Shown: positions 53,096 through 63,979 of the stretch, one piece after another | How positions within the stretch are numbered: position 1 is the first letter of the stretch | How the letters are laid out: each line of letters opens with the position of its first letter | Source: Clostridium sp. JN-1 | GTDB lineage: Bacteria; Bacillota; Clostridia; Clostridiales; Clostridiaceae | NCBI RefSeq assembly: GCF_003718715.1 | Contig: NZ_CP033465.1 | Coordinates: 2,108,001 to 2,172,000 of the forward strand | Length of the DNA: 64,000 nucleotides | Direction of reading: 5' to 3' | Notes under the pieces: model-generated | Told to the model about the DNA's origin: nothing | Seen by the model: only the letters and a program-made list of their open reading frames with translations | Database searches by the model: none | Program-made: the position numbers and the translations under genes

Positions 53096-54592
53096 TTATT
53101 GCGGTCTTTTATACATCCAGCTTCCTTTATTAAAGCCGCTTCCTCTATTTGACTGGAAATCTGTAAATGTGCTGTCCCAATCATCAACTGCCCACAATCC
53201 AGTACAGTCAAAGTTATAGTTAAGATAATCTATAAGATCATAATAACTTACATTATAAGTTTGTATTACAGGATATATAGGCTTGTCCAATCCAAGTTCT
53301 TTGTAAGAATTTATCATACCATCTACAGCGCCTTTCATTGACCACTGCATTTCACCCCAATAACATTGCGGTGCAGCAAAATCACAGTATTTATTAAATA
53401 CTGAATAAGGTATATCCTCATGGAGTGTCGCTATAGGATAAGATGCATAACCTATTACTGCATCAGATTTTTCACTTCTTACAAGCTGACATACTTGTTC
53501 TGCCTGGTCTGTTTTACCTGCGACATCGTCTTCAGGATCAAAAATATAATAATCACTATTATTTAAAGCATCTATTATTAAATCAGCTTCAGCCTGAGGA
53601 TAATTAAAGTAATTATAACCCCAAGTACCTACTGTAAACCCTGCATTTTTAAATTTTTTAACATACTTCAAAAAGTCATTTTTAAAGTTAACGCCGCCGC
53701 CACTTGGACTTGAACCTTCATGATATTTAATGCATACATTACTTATTCCAAGTGACTTTAACTTTGATATAAAGTTATCTATTCCACCATACGTATCTAC
53801 TTGATTTTGAAGCTGCCATATCCATGCAAAAGTAGCATCAGTTTTACTCTTTGTAATATCTGGTGGTGCTAACGAATTTATTGTCAATTTTAAATTAACT
53901 TTGTTATGATATCCAGAAACACTGCCTTGATAAGTATAAGTTCCTGCCTCAAGTGATAGATCAAAAGCCTTGTCCCACGTAACACTTACTTGCTTTTTAC
54001 TGCCGTCTGACATAGAAGCAGCCACTTGATCAGGTAACTTATAGCTGTCGCCCTTGTTTATAGATACATTAATATCATCTATTCCTGTTATTGTAAGTGC
54101 TTCCGTTTTAAAGGTAACACTTACAGAATTTTTAAGTTTTTTATTGTATTTTGATATCAAATTAGCATCTATACTTAATATGTATTCGCTGCTAGGATTA
54201 TATTTTGATAAAGGAGCTATATTAATACAGCAGTCATTTTGGCTTAAAGTTATACTTATTGGTAATTCCTTATTAGTATTCTTTTCTATAATTTTTACAC
54301 TATTTTTTGCAGCTTCTAAACCTACTGGCTGGCTGAATTTAACTTCCCACACTTTATTCAAAGGTACATTATTTAAGTCATCTGAATTTACTATCGAAGT
54401 TTGAGATGTACTTTTGGCAGTTGGAGAGTTAGATGTGCCTTGTGCCATCACTTTTGAAGTATCCTCTGTCGAAATAACTTGATCTTGTGATACACTAGAG
54501 ACACTATCAGCTAGTACAAAATTATGTGAATTAAATTGGCATGCTGCAAAAATCATTACAGCTATAAAAGGATATTTTAAGTACTTAATCAA
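53096..54592 (-). CDS. Secreted protein: Ig-like domains plus TIM-barrel glycoside-hydrolase-like domain
   Basis: The product is 498 residues from a TTG at 54592 with AGGGGG nearby; earlier codons lack support. A signal peptide (about 1-30; YPFIAVMIFAACQF) is followed by a Ser/Thr-rich linker. An SbsA-type Ig-like domain (VPLNKVWEVKFSQPVGL) and a Big-4-like domain with VTWDKAFDLSLEAGTYTYQGSVSGY come next. The roughly 230-residue C-terminal barrel has NVCIKYHEGSSPSGGG, TVGTWGYNYF, YYIFDPEDD, VIGYASYP, FAAPQCYWG and GLWAVDDWD. The acidic residues in FDPEDD could be catalytic. It is probably a wall or spore-surface hydrolase. Confidence 0.78.
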   Translation of the reverse strand: MIKYLKYPFIAVMIFAACQFNSHNFVLADSVSSVSQDQVISTEDTSKVMAQGTSNSPTAKSTSQTSIVNSDDLNNVPLNKVWEVKFSQPVGLEAAKNSVKIIEKNTNKELPISITLSQNDCCINIAPLSKYNPSSEYILSIDANLISKYNKKLKNSVSVTFKTEALTITGIDDINVSINKGDSYKLPDQVAASMSDGSKKQVSVTWDKAFDLSLEAGTYTYQGSVSGYHNKVNLKLTINSLAPPDITKSKTDATFAWIWQLQNQVDTYGGIDNFISKLKSLGISNVCIKYHEGSSPSGGGVNFKNDFLKYVKKFKNAGFTVGTWGYNYFNYPQAEADLIIDALNNSDYYIFDPEDDVAGKTDQAEQVCQLVRSEKSDAVIGYASYPIATLHEDIPYSVFNKYCDFAAPQCYWGEMQWSMKGAVDGMINSYKELGLDKPIYPVIQTYNVSYYDLIDYLNYNFDCTGLWAVDDWDSTFTDFQSNRGSGFNKGSWMYKRPQ

Positions 54593-54983
54593 TAGTTTCC
54601 CCCTCTTTCTATATAAATTAAAAATATTAATATACAATTTTAAACCTTGTCCAAATAATAAAACTTCAATATCTCCTCCCCTCAAAATACTATATACTGC
54701 ATTTTAATATAAAATATAATAAAAAACATTTTACAATAACCTACATTTGATGAAATTATAAATTACTGTGCTAAATTATCACTCTATAAGTATAATATTA
54801 AAGCTATATTTAAACAACCCTTAATAGTCCCAAAGGTGAGAATGTATTACAAATTGTTGCACAATACATTTAATTAAATCAATCATTTTATAATAATTTA
54901 TCAGTTAATATAAATTTTTACGAGTATTAGATCAAATAAAATCAACTTGACATTAAAAATAAAATTCATTATACTTTAAAAAA

Positions 54984-55312
54984 TGCAAAGCATTTTGTAA
55001 AGGACAGGAGTCAGAGGACAATTGACAGAGGACATTGAAGGTTGATTTTTTGCTAACGCAAAAGAATCTTTAAATTTATATAAATCAGCGATGTTTCGCT
55101 TTAGCGAAACGAGTTATCAAAAATCTTTAATTTAAAAGGAACTCATGTTCTTTTATTTCTTAAGGAGTACTTTCCTAAGTAAACAATTATCTAAAAGCCA
55201 TAGATTTTAGGTCCCTGCTTAAGCGATGTTTTGCATTAGCAAAAAAAACCTAAAAAATAAATTAGTTTTCTGACCCTTCATTGTCCTCTGTCCTCTATCT
55301 CATGTCCTATCA
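54984..55312. repeat. AGGACA-flanked intergenic element, copy D (inverted)
   Basis: It is reversed relative to copies A-C. The AAAATGCAAAGCATTTT hairpin is at the left, then AAAGGACAGGAGTCAGAGGAC, GGTTGATTTTTTGCTAACGC and GATGTTTCGCTTTAGCG AAACGAG. The right end is CATTGTCCTCTGTCCTCTATC. It lies upstream of adenosine deaminase. Confidence 0.75.
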
Positions 55313-55353
55313 AAAAAGTTGCTTTAAAATATAATAAAAAAGAGGAGGACAAT

Positions 55354-56370
55354 ATGAATTTAATATCTTTACCTAAAATTGAACTTCACTGCCATTTAGA
55401 TGGAAGTGTTAGACCAGAAACAATTATTGATATAGCAAAAAAAGATGAGATTAACATTCCTTCTTATGATATTCAAAACATAAAAAGAATGGTTACTGCT
55501 CCATTAGACTGTGAATCTCTTGATGAATATTTAAAAAGATTTCAACTCCCAATATTAGTAATGCAGACAAAAGAGAATCTTAGAAGAATAGCTTACGAAC
55601 TTCTTGAAGATTCTGCAAAGGAAAATGTAAAATATATAGAAGTAAGATTTGCTCCTTTACTCCACCGTGAAAAGGGATTAAGCATTGAAGAAATAATTGA
55701 AAGTGTATTAAATGGTATTAAGGATGCAGAAAAAAAGTATGATATAAAAGGAAATCTAATTTTATCATGTTTAAAAACTATGCCAGTTGATACAGTTTTT
55801 GATGTGGTAGAAGGCGGAAAAAAATTCCTTGGAAAAGGAGTTGCAGCAATAGATTTAGCTGGATCTGAAAACGAAGGATTTTCAAAAGAATTTATAGAGC
55901 CAATAGCTTTAGCTAAAAAATACGGATATAGAATAACAATTCATGCTGGTGAAACTGGAATAGGTAAAAATGTACTTGAAGCAATAGAGCTTTTACATGC
56001 TGAAAGGATTGGACATGGAATATTTATAAAAGATTGTGCTGAAGCATATAAAGCTGTTAAGGAAAAAGGAATTACACTTGAAATGTGCACGACAAGTAAC
56101 GTTCAGACAAAAGCAGTACAATCTTTTAATACACATCCTATATATGACTTTTACAAAGATGGAATAAAGGTAACAGTTAATACTGATAATAGAACTGTAT
56201 CAAATACAACTATGACTAATGAATTTAACATATTATTAGATGAATTTCATATCACCTATAAAGATTATAAACAAATTTACTACAACAGTGTTAATGCATC
56301 TTTTGCTGATTTAGAAACTAAAGAAAAATTAAAAAAATACCAACCCTTCTTTAAACGAAATAACAAGTAA
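55354..56370 (+). CDS. add: Adenosine deaminase
   Basis: The 338-residue zinc hydrolase has PKIELHCHLDGSVRPETI (first metal pair), ITIHAGETG, ERIGHGIFIKD (catalytic His-Glu region) and VNTDNRTVSNTTMTNEF with the metal-binding aspartate pair (TD-N). It converts adenosine to inosine in purine salvage. GAGGAGG is well placed. The preceding intergenic element ends about 40 bases upstream of the start. Confidence 0.95.
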   Translation: MNLISLPKIELHCHLDGSVRPETIIDIAKKDEINIPSYDIQNIKRMVTAPLDCESLDEYLKRFQLPILVMQTKENLRRIAYELLEDSAKENVKYIEVRFAPLLHREKGLSIEEIIESVLNGIKDAEKKYDIKGNLILSCLKTMPVDTVFDVVEGGKKFLGKGVAAIDLAGSENEGFSKEFIEPIALAKKYGYRITIHAGETGIGKNVLEAIELLHAERIGHGIFIKDCAEAYKAVKEKGITLEMCTTSNVQTKAVQSFNTHPIYDFYKDGIKVTVNTDNRTVSNTTMTNEFNILLDEFHITYKDYKQIYYNSVNASFADLETKEKLKKYQPFFKRNNK

Positions 56371-56500
56371 GATTTTAATATATAAAAGAAAGCCATAAAA
56401 ATAGAGTTTATTCAGGATGCTCATTATGAGCCGCCTGAATAAGCTTAAAAAAGTCTTTAAATATATTGAATTACATTATAATACTAAGAAAATGCATTCT

Positions 56501-56878
56501 TTACATGACTCTACCTGGAATTACTGCATCTATTATTCCAATAACCACAGCTGCTAATAATGCTCCTATTATAGATACTCTCATATTTGCAACTAAAAAT
56601 TGTGTAAGATAAATTATTATTGCAGAAATAACAAATCCCTTGAAACCTTTTCCAAAAGGTGATGCATCAACTCCCATAAGCCTTTCAACTAAATAATCAA
56701 GTACAGTTATTACAACTGCAGCTAATAAAAATGACCACAATCCTCTAATAGTAAATCCAGGTGTTAAAAATGATGTTACAGCTAAAACAATTGCAACAAA
56801 AATCAATCTCATTATCCAATAAAAAAAGGTACTACCACCTGACTTATTCTCTCCTTGGTTTTTTTCATTATTTTGCAT
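56501..56878 (-). CDS. YvlD-type membrane protein (phage-holin-like family)
   Basis: The 125-residue protein has a polar start (QNNEKNQGENKSGG) and then four membrane spans: FFYWIMRLIFVAIVLAVTSFL, RGLWSFLLAAVVITVLDYLV, GFKGFVISAIIIYLTQFLV, SIIGALLAAVVIGIIDAVI. This matches the YvlD / phage_holin_4_2 family, in which most members are not holins. AGGAGG lies upstream. Confidence 0.88.
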   Translation of the reverse strand: MQNNEKNQGENKSGGSTFFYWIMRLIFVAIVLAVTSFLTPGFTIRGLWSFLLAAVVITVLDYLVERLMGVDASPFGKGFKGFVISAIIIYLTQFLVANMRVSIIGALLAAVVIGIIDAVIPGRVM

Positions 56879-57273
56879 TATAAAGATTACCTCCTCATTT
56901 TAAAAATTTATTGTAAAACATATATTTATTGTGCTTCATAACATTTAAAAATATAACATCATAATTAAAAGTTATTCAAAAAATAAAGAAAAATAAGCAC
57001 CAGTTAATTAGCCAGTGCTTAAGTTTCTTGTTATCTATACTTAATAAGAGGGTTTTTTATTTTTAATTTCGCTAAGTTTTATCTTAGGACAATTATTATT
57101 ATATATGGTTAATGTTACGACATTGTGCCATATTTGTTAAATATCAATGTAATTTTTTTAAAAATTTTATGAAGTTATAAAAAACAGAGGACAGAGGACA
57201 ATTGACAGAGTATGAACATAATTCTATAGATATTCATATTATAAATTGATACAATTTTAACTCGGAGGATGTT
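56879..57273. other. Intergenic region before the ABC binding-protein gene
   Basis: No gene. AAGCAC and GTGCTT form a short hairpin near 56994-57019. A truncated AGGACA element lies at 57181-57212. CGGAGG precedes the next gene. Confidence 0.5.
57181..57212. repeat. AGGACA-flanked intergenic element, copy E (one end only)
   Basis: AAACAGAGGACAGAGGAC then AATTGACAGAG matches the left end of copy B for about 30 bases and then diverges. No right end is found before 57274. Confidence 0.7.
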
Positions 57274-58296
57274 ATGAAAAGAAAGAAGCTCAGCTTTTGT
57301 TCTATTTTATTAAGTGCTGTATTCATAGCCGTGCTGTTTACAGGATGCGGCAGTAAAAGTCAAAATGGCACTACTACAGTTAGATTAAACGAAGTTGCCC
57401 GTTCAATTTTTTATGCACCAATGTATGTTGCAATAAATGAAGGATTCTTTAAAGAAGAGGGTCTTGATATTGAATTAACTACAGGACAAGGTGCAGATAA
57501 AACTATGCAGGAAGTACTAAGTAAAAATGCTGATATAGGATTTTGCGGACCTGAACAAGTCATATATATATATAATCAAAAAAGGGAAGACTACCCAGTT
57601 ATATTTGCACAATTAACTGCAGCAGATGGTTCTTTTTTGATTGGAAGGAATCCCGAACCTTCCTTTAAGTGGGAAGACTTAAAGGGTAAAAACATAATAG
57701 GTGGAAGGCCCGGCGGTGTCCCTGAAATGTCTCTTGAATATGTATTAAAACAACATGGACTTACTCCTGGTAAGGATGTCAATTTAATAACAAACTTAGC
57801 TTATACTGCCACAGCAGGTGCCTTTACATCAGGTACTGGCGATTATGTTACTCTATTTGAACCAAGCGGAAGTATGATTGAAAAAAGTAACAATGGTCAT
57901 ATTGTAGCTTCGGTAGGTAAATCCACAGGAACCTTACCTTACACATGTTATTTTGCAACTAAATCATATATGGAAAAAAGCCCTGAAGTCATAGAGAAAT
58001 TTACAAAAGCCATATATAAAGGACAGCTTTGGGTTCAAAAACACAATGATACAGAAGTTGCAGAAGTCATTAAGTCATTTTTCCCTGGAACAGATAAAAA
58101 TATAATAGTATCTGTTGTTAAAAATTATAGATCCATAAATGCTTTTGCATCAGATCCTGTACTTACTGAAGAAAACTTAAATAGACTCATGGATATAATC
58201 CAAGATTATAACAAACAACTTATTCCTCAAAGACCGCCGTTTAACAAAATAGTTAATACTAAATATGCTCAAGATGCAGTTAAAGAAGTCAAATAA
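57274..58296 (+). CDS. NitT/TauT-type ABC transporter substrate-binding lipoprotein
   Basis: The 340-residue product has a lipoprotein signal (SAVFIAVLFTGCGSKS; Cys near residue 25). It then has VRLNEVARSIFYAPMYVAINEGFFKEEGLDIELTTGQGADKTMQEVLSKNADIGFCGPEQ, typical of the SsuA/TauA/NMT1 group, followed by DLKGKNIIGGRPGGVPEMSLEYVLKQHG. The ligand could be a sulfonate, nitrate-like ion or pyrimidine precursor. The matching ATPase and permease genes begin at 63218 on the same strand, beyond the activase gene. Confidence 0.88.
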   Translation: MKRKKLSFCSILLSAVFIAVLFTGCGSKSQNGTTTVRLNEVARSIFYAPMYVAINEGFFKEEGLDIELTTGQGADKTMQEVLSKNADIGFCGPEQVIYIYNQKREDYPVIFAQLTAADGSFLIGRNPEPSFKWEDLKGKNIIGGRPGGVPEMSLEYVLKQHGLTPGKDVNLITNLAYTATAGAFTSGTGDYVTLFEPSGSMIEKSNNGHIVASVGKSTGTLPYTCYFATKSYMEKSPEVIEKFTKAIYKGQLWVQKHNDTEVAEVIKSFFPGTDKNIIVSVVKNYRSINAFASDPVLTEENLNRLMDIIQDYNKQLIPQRPPFNKIVNTKYAQDAVKEVK

Positions 58297-58298
58297 AA

Positions 58299-58337
58299 AA
58301 AGGTAATGGAAGTTCATTCAAACTTCTATTACCTTTA
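58299..58337. terminator. Bidirectional terminator between convergent genes
   Basis: AAAGGTAAT-GAAGTT pairs with AACTTC-ATTACCTTT around a CATTC loop, with A and T runs outside both arms. It serves the binding-protein gene on one strand and the activase gene on the other. Confidence 0.85.
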
Positions 58338-58345
58338 AAAATATA

Positions 58346-61300
58346 TTACTTCTCTTCAATTCCAGCAGCCTTAGGTGGTTTATTTAAATTACCTAAGTTA
58401 TCTAAATTAGACTTAGAACTGGACTTCTCTTTTTCTAAAGACTTAAATGCAACTGAAAGCATTAATTTTATTCTATTTAACTGATTTACTTCGCTAGCAC
58501 CAGGATCGAAGTCTATAGCTGCTATATTGCTTCCAGGATATCTTCTCTTTAGCTCCTTTATCATTCCCTTACCAGTTACATGATTAGGCAAGCAGGCAAA
58601 TGGCTGCATACATATAATATTTTTAACATCACTTTTTATAAGTGCAACCATTTCAGCAGTTAAAAACCATCCTTCACCTGTTTCATTTCCAATAGAAACT
58701 ATAGGCGAAGCCCCTTTAGCTAAAGTTTCTATATCCTCAGGCGGACTAAATCTCTTACTTTTTGTAAGTGCATTTACCATATGTCTCCTAAAGTGCTCAA
58801 TAAATTGTATAAATGCATTTTGCATAACTTTACTTTTCATAGTTCCAGACAAATACTTGTATTTAAAGTTTGCATTATATGCACAATATAATAAGAAGTT
58901 TGTCAAATCTGGTACTATTGCTTCAGCACCTTCTCTTTCTATAACATCAACAATATTATTATTTGCTGTAGGATGGAACTTGACTAAAATTTCTCCAACT
59001 ATACCAATCCTAGGTTTACTGATATTCTTTATTTCTAAATTATCAAAGTCTTCAACAATTGCATATATATTTTCTTTGAACTTTTTATGACTTCCATCTC
59101 TAACATTTTCTTTACACTTTTCTATCCACTTTTTATATAGTATATTGGCTGACCCTGGTATTTTTTCATATGGTCTTACCTTGTACAGTACTCTCATAAA
59201 CAAATCCCCATATAAAACAGCTATTAATAGTTTATTTATAAGTCCCATACTTATCTTAAATCCTGGGTTCTTTTCCATTCCAATTAAATTAGCTGATATT
59301 ACAGGAATATTTGAAAATCCAGCTTCTTTTAAAGCTTTTCTTAAAAATCCTATATAATTTGTAGCTCTGCATCCTCCACCAGTTTGCGACATTATAACAG
59401 ATGTATTATTTAAATCATACTTACCGGATTTAAGTGCTTCAATAAGCTGACCTACAACCATTATTGAAGGATAACAAGCATCATTATTAACATACTTTAA
59501 CCCTTCATCTACAGCCTTTTTATCAACTGAAGGAAGAACCTCTAAATTATACCCAGAAACATTAAACCCTTCTTGTAAAAATTGAAAATGTATAGGTGAC
59601 ATTTGAGGACATAAAATAGTATGCTTTTCTCTCATTTCCTTTGTAAAAATAATTTTCTTATCATTTTTCAAAACCTTTTTAGGTATAAAACCTGCGCTGT
59701 CTCTTTCATCAAGGGCAGCTTTTAATGAACGTATTCTAATTCTAATTGCACCTAAATTGCTTCCCTCGTCTATTTTTAATACAGTATATATCTTTTCATA
59801 AGAATTTAAAATTTCTTGAACTTGATCTGTAGTAACTGCATCAAGTCCGCATCCAAACGAATTAAGCTGTATTAACTCAACATTTTTATTTTTAGCCACA
59901 AAACTTGCTGCAGCATACAACCTTGAATGATAAACCCACTGATCTACTACTCTTAGAGGTCTTTCAATTTGACCTAAATGACATACAGAATCTTCTGTAA
60001 GAACAGGCATTCCATATGAAGTAATTATGTCTGGTATTCCATGATTTATCTCTGGATCCAAATCATAAGGTCTTCCTGCCAAAACAATACCGCGCCTGCC
60101 GGTCTTTTTTAAGTATTCAAGTACTTCTTCACCTTTATGTCTTATATCCTGCTTTACCTTTTTATTTTCATCATAGGCCATTTCAACTGCCCTAGTCATT
60201 TCACTTTTACTTATATTAAAATCTTTTAATTCCTCTAGTAATCTCTTTGTCAATCTCTTCTCATTATCCAAAGGCAAAAATGGATTTCTAAAGTCGACAT
60301 TCTTATTTTTTAAAACATCCATATTGTTTTTTATAACTTCAGGATAAGATGTAACCATAGGACAATTATAATGATTATCCGCTTCTTTTTGCTCTTTTTG
60401 TTCATATGGTATACATGGATAAAATATGAACTTTATTCCCTTATTTACCAAACTCATTATATGTCCATGCACTAGCTTTGCAGGATAACACGCTGATTCC
60501 GAAGGTATAGTTTCTATTCCAAGCCCATATACTTCCTTTGAGGATCTTGGTGATATCTCCACTCTGAATTTAAGTTCTGTAAATAACGTAAACCAAAATG
60601 GATAATTTTCATACATATTGAGTACCCTTGGAATACCAACCCTACCTCTTACTGCCTTATCCAAGCTCAATGGATTATACCTAAAAATTCTACTATATTT
60701 GTATTTAAATATATTAGGTATGTCATTTTTCTTGCGTTCTATTCCTGCTCCTCTTTCACATCTATTACCTGATACAAATTCTCTTCCATCTTGAAATTGA
60801 TTTATTGTAAGCAAACAGTTATTTGCACATTTACCGCATCTTCTCATAGTTACATCTGTAGTAAAAGTATTTACTTTATCAATTTTAAGCAAAGTACTCT
60901 TGCTTCCACTAATATACCTTTCCTTTGCAATTATAGCTGCTCCAAAAGCACCCATGAGACCCGCTATATCAGGTCTTATTACTTCTCTGCCCGATATGAG
61001 TTCAAAAGCCCTCAGTACAGCATTATTATAAAATGTACCGCCTTGAACTATTATCTTTTTTCCAAGTGCCTTAGGATTTCTTATTTTTATTACTTTAAAC
61101 AGCGCATTTTTAATTATAGAATATGATAGTCCTGCCGAAATATCACCTACAGTAGCCCCTTCCTTTTGTGCCTGCTTTACTTTTGAATTCATAAATACAG
61201 TACATCTTGATCCTAAGTCTACAGGGTTTTTAGAAGAGAGTGCAGCCTTAGCAAAATCCTTAACTGTCATATTTAATGAATGTGCAAAAGTTTCTAAAAA

Positions 61301-62653
61301 TGAACCACAGCCGGATGAACAAGCTTCATTTAACATTATACTATCAATAAATCCATCTTTTATTTTTAGACATTTCATATCCTGTCCGCCTATATCGAGT
61401 ATAAAATCAACCCCCGGTTGAAAAAACTCTGCGGCTTTGTAATGTGCTATTGTTTCAACTTCTCCTATATCTATTGATAATGCAGCTTTTATAAGTCCTT
61501 CACCATATCCCGTTACACAAGAGTTTAATATATTTGCTTCGCTTGATAACTTACTATATAGATCCTTCAAAATTTTAACAGCTGATTTAAGCGGACTTCC
61601 CTCATTACTTCCATAATAAGAATATATGAGATTTCCTGCTTCATCTATAAGTACAGCCTTTGTAGTAGTTGAACCAGCATCTATTCCTAAATAACAATTT
61701 CCCTTAAAGTTCTCTAAACTTAATTTGTTAACTACATTTTTATTATGTCTTTCTTCAAACTCCTTAAGCTCGTCTTCATCTTTAAAGAGAGGTCTTAATA
61801 TTCGTACTTCGTCACTAGCCCCTTTGTTTAAAAGAGGCAGTGTTTCAATTAAAGATTTGAAAGAAATAATTGGTTCCTTTTTAGATTCAAGTGCTGCTCC
61901 CATTGCAACGAATAACTGAGAATTATTTGGAAAAATTACTTCTTTTTCAGTAAGCTTCAGCGTTTCTATAAACCTCTTTCTAAGTTCTGACAAGAAGTAA
62001 AGTGGACCTCCTAAAAATGCAACATTACCTTTTATTGACTTTCCACAAGCAAGCCCACTTATAGTTTGATTTACTACAGACTGAAATATAGAAGCGGCTA
62101 TATTTTCTCTTGCTGCACCTTCATTTAAAAGCGGCTGAACATCAGTTTTTGCAAATACACCGCATCTGGCTGCTATAGGATAAATAACTTTATAATTTTT
62201 GGCTAATTCATTTAGACCTTGAGCGTCTGTTTTAAGTAGTGATGCCATTTGGTCTATAAAAGCACCTGTGCCGCCTGCGCAAGTGCCATTCATTCTCTGA
62301 TCTATTCCACCATCAAAAAATGTTATTTTGGCATCTTCCCCACCTAATTCTATAGCTACATCAGTACTTGGAATAAACCTTTCAATAGTATTAGTGCAAG
62401 CTATAACCTCTTGAATAAAGGATATATTAAGCCATTTAGATACTGAAAGTCCGCCTGAACCAGTAACCATTATTGTAATATTATCATCTTTAAAATATTC
62501 ATATGCTTCTCTTATAACATTTACAATAGTGCTTCGTATATCTGAATAATGTCTTTGATATCTGCTATAAACCATACTGTCTTTATCATCAGATACAGCT
62601 ATTTTTACAGTAGTAGACCCTACATCAAGCCCTATATGAAATAAGTTTCTCAT
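58346..62653 (-). CDS. 2-hydroxyacyl-CoA dehydratase activase-related protein (two ASKHA domains)
   Basis: The 1435-residue protein starts with two BadF/BadG/HgdC-type ATPase domains. The first (about 1-275) has [16 protein letters not shown] and [15 protein letters not shown]. The second (about 320-590) has [29 protein letters not shown] and [11 protein letters not shown], the cysteines that bind a bridging 4Fe-4S cluster in activases. [15 protein letters not shown] follows. The rest (about 650-1435) is DUF2229 / HgdB-like, with [12 protein letters not shown] and [13 protein letters not shown]. The first activase domain has an extra cysteine pattern. It probably uses ATP to drive electron transfer; the partner protein is not in the window. 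Confidence 0.88.
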   Translation of the reverse strand: MRNLFHIGLDVGSTTVKIAVSDDKDSMVYSRYQRHYSDIRSTIVNVIREAYEYFKDDNITIMVTGSGGLSVSKWLNISFIQEVIACTNTIERFIPSTDVAIELGGEDAKITFFDGGIDQRMNGTCAGGTGAFIDQMASLLKTDAQGLNELAKNYKVIYPIAARCGVFAKTDVQPLLNEGAARENIAASIFQSVVNQTISGLACGKSIKGNVAFLGGPLYFLSELRKRFIETLKLTEKEVIFPNNSQLFVAMGAALESKKEPIISFKSLIETLPLLNKGASDEVRILRPLFKDEDELKEFEERHNKNVVNKLSLENFKGNCYLGIDAGSTTTKAVLIDEAGNLIYSYYGSNEGSPLKSAVKILKDLYSKLSSEANILNSCVTGYGEGLIKAALSIDIGEVETIAHYKAAEFFQPGVDFILDIGGQDMKCLKIKDGFIDSIMLNEACSSGCGSFLETFAHSLNMTVKDFAKAALSSKNPVDLGSRCTVFMNSKVKQAQKEGATVGDISAGLSYSIIKNALFKVIKIRNPKALGKKIIVQGGTFYNNAVLRAFELISGREVIRPDIAGLMGAFGAAIIAKERYISGSKSTLLKIDKVNTFTTDVTMRRCGKCANNCLLTINQFQDGREFVSGNRCERGAGIERKKNDIPNIFKYKYSRIFRYNPLSLDKAVRGRVGIPRVLNMYENYPFWFTLFTELKFRVEISPRSSKEVYGLGIETIPSESACYPAKLVHGHIMSLVNKGIKFIFYPCIPYEQKEQKEADNHYNCPMVTSYPEVIKNNMDVLKNKNVDFRNPFLPLDNEKRLTKRLLEELKDFNISKSEMTRAVEMAYDENKKVKQDIRHKGEEVLEYLKKTGRRGIVLAGRPYDLDPEINHGIPDIITSYGMPVLTEDSVCHLGQIERPLRVVDQWVYHSRLYAAASFVAKNKNVELIQLNSFGCGLDAVTTDQVQEILNSYEKIYTVLKIDEGSNLGAIRIRIRSLKAALDERDSAGFIPKKVLKNDKKIIFTKEMREKHTILCPQMSPIHFQFLQEGFNVSGYNLEVLPSVDKKAVDEGLKYVNNDACYPSIMVVGQLIEALKSGKYDLNNTSVIMSQTGGGCRATNYIGFLRKALKEAGFSNIPVISANLIGMEKNPGFKISMGLINKLLIAVLYGDLFMRVLYKVRPYEKIPGSANILYKKWIEKCKENVRDGSHKKFKENIYAIVEDFDNLEIKNISKPRIGIVGEILVKFHPTANNNIVDVIEREGAEAIVPDLTNFLLYCAYNANFKYKYLSGTMKSKVMQNAFIQFIEHFRRHMVNALTKSKRFSPPEDIETLAKGASPIVSIGNETGEGWFLTAEMVALIKSDVKNIICMQPFACLPNHVTGKGMIKELKRRYPGSNIAAIDFDPGASEVNQLNRIKLMLSVAFKSLEKEKSSSKSNLDNLGNLNKPPKAAGIEEK

Positions 62654-62984
62654 AAATCATATCACCTTTTACAATTAATAAATTAATGAAATAAAATTAA
62701 ATTTCATTTAAACTTCCATAACATTTTACTAATTACAATACCTTTTTATATTATTACTATGATTATATTATTATCCTTTTACAATAAGTATAAAAATAAA
62801 CAATAATGCAAATTACTTTATAACATTTAAATTATTTTACAATATCTAAATGTTAGCTAATAACCATTATCAATGAGTGATTACTCACTTTAATTTTATA
62901 TTACCAAAAAAATATTGTCAATACTATAAAATCTACTTGGACGTATAATCCCAACTTAAAATATTATTACTATATAGAGAGCAA
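62654..62984. other. Upstream region of the activase gene
   Basis: No gene. TGAGTGATTACTCAC (about 62875-62889) is a near-palindrome with arms TGAGT / ACTCA, as TetR-type regulators use. It lies about 220 bases upstream of the activase start. Confidence 0.45.
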
Positions 62985-63078
62985 AAAATAACCATATCCT
63001 AACGCATACGGTTATGTGTAGTTTTGCAGACTTATTCTACAACATTCCTCTGTTCTAAACTTACTACACAATATTATA
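62985..63078 (-). ncRNA. Candidate small RNA or riboswitch-like leader
   Basis: On the minus strand TATAAT (63073-63078) is followed by TGTGTAGT (63063-63070), which is complementary to ACTACACA (63015-63022) around a 40-base interior (AGAACAGAGGAATGTTG). Then AACCGTAT and ATATGGTT form a hairpin before ATTTTTTGC, a terminator. No known class was recognised. The RNA would end about 330 bases before the activase gene. Confidence 0.5.
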
Positions 63079-63217
63079 ACATATATCTCGCTTTGTACAT
63101 ATACTAAATCACAAATAATTATATCAAAACTATTTATGTATTTAACACTATATAATGTATAAATTCATATACTGAACTATGTATATTACAGGAATCAAAT
63201 TAATAGGAGATGATCTC

Positions 63218-63979
63218 TTGAGTAAAGTATATGTAAAACAAATATATATGAATTATCATTCCCTGACTACTTGTACTAAAGCCTTAGACAATATAACATT
63301 TTCAGTAGACGATGGTGAATTTTTAAGTATAGTAGGTCCATCTGGATGTGGTAAATCAACCCTTTTAAATATAATAGCTGGGCTTTTAAAACCATCTTAT
63401 GGTTGTATATATATAGATAATGAAAAAATGACATCCTTCTCCAATAAAATGGGATATATGTTTCAAAAAGATCAGTTATTTAGCTGGCTAACTGTATGGG
63501 ATAATATTATATTAGGACTTAAAATTCAGCATAAGAACATAGATGATTATAAGCCAAAACTCAATAAACTATTGGAAAACTACGGATTAATTGACTTCGT
63601 GTCCCATTACCCAGATGAACTGTCCGGCGGAATGAGACAAAAAGTTGCATTAATAAGAACACTAGCTTTAGATCCAGAAGTTTTACTGCTTGATGAACCA
63701 TTTTCATCTCTTGATTATCAAACAAGACTCAATATAAGCGATGAAGTTTTTAAAATTATTAAGAAAGAAAATAAAACTGCCATAATGGTTACGCACGATA
63801 TATCTGAAGCAATATCTATGTCTAACAGGGTAATCGTGCTGTCTAAAAGGCCTGCAAATATTAAAAAAATTTTTGATATAAAATTTTCTATTCCTCATGA
63901 TTCTCCTTTAAAATGTAGAGAGGAACCTGAGTTTAGAGTTTACTTTAATAATATTTGGAAGGAGCTAAACTCACAATGA
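63218..63979 (+). CDS. NitT/TauT-type ABC transporter ATPase
   Basis: The product is about 253 residues from a TTG at 63218 with TAGGAG nine bases upstream; the preceding frame has no site. Walker A is GPSGCGKST, the Q-loop region is GYMFQKDQLFSWLTVWDNI, the signature is LSGGMRQKV, Walker B is VLLLDEPFSSLD, and the switch His is in VTHDISEA. It belongs to the SsuB/TauB/NrtD group. Its stop overlaps the next start (ATGA), coupling it to the permease. Confidence 0.93.
   Translation: MSKVYVKQIYMNYHSLTTCTKALDNITFSVDDGEFLSIVGPSGCGKSTLLNIIAGLLKPSYGCIYIDNEKMTSFSNKMGYMFQKDQLFSWLTVWDNIILGLKIQHKNIDDYKPKLNKLLENYGLIDFVSHYPDELSGGMRQKVALIRTLALDPEVLLLDEPFSSLDYQTRLNISDEVFKIIKKENKTAIMVTHDISEAISMSNRVIVLSKRPANIKKIFDIKFSIPHDSPLKCREEPEFRVYFNNIWKELNSQ

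Noticed and set aside
56501-56878. Prophage holin
   Set aside because: The family name mentions holins, but no lysin or phage gene is nearby; it is the YvlD-type chromosomal membrane protein.
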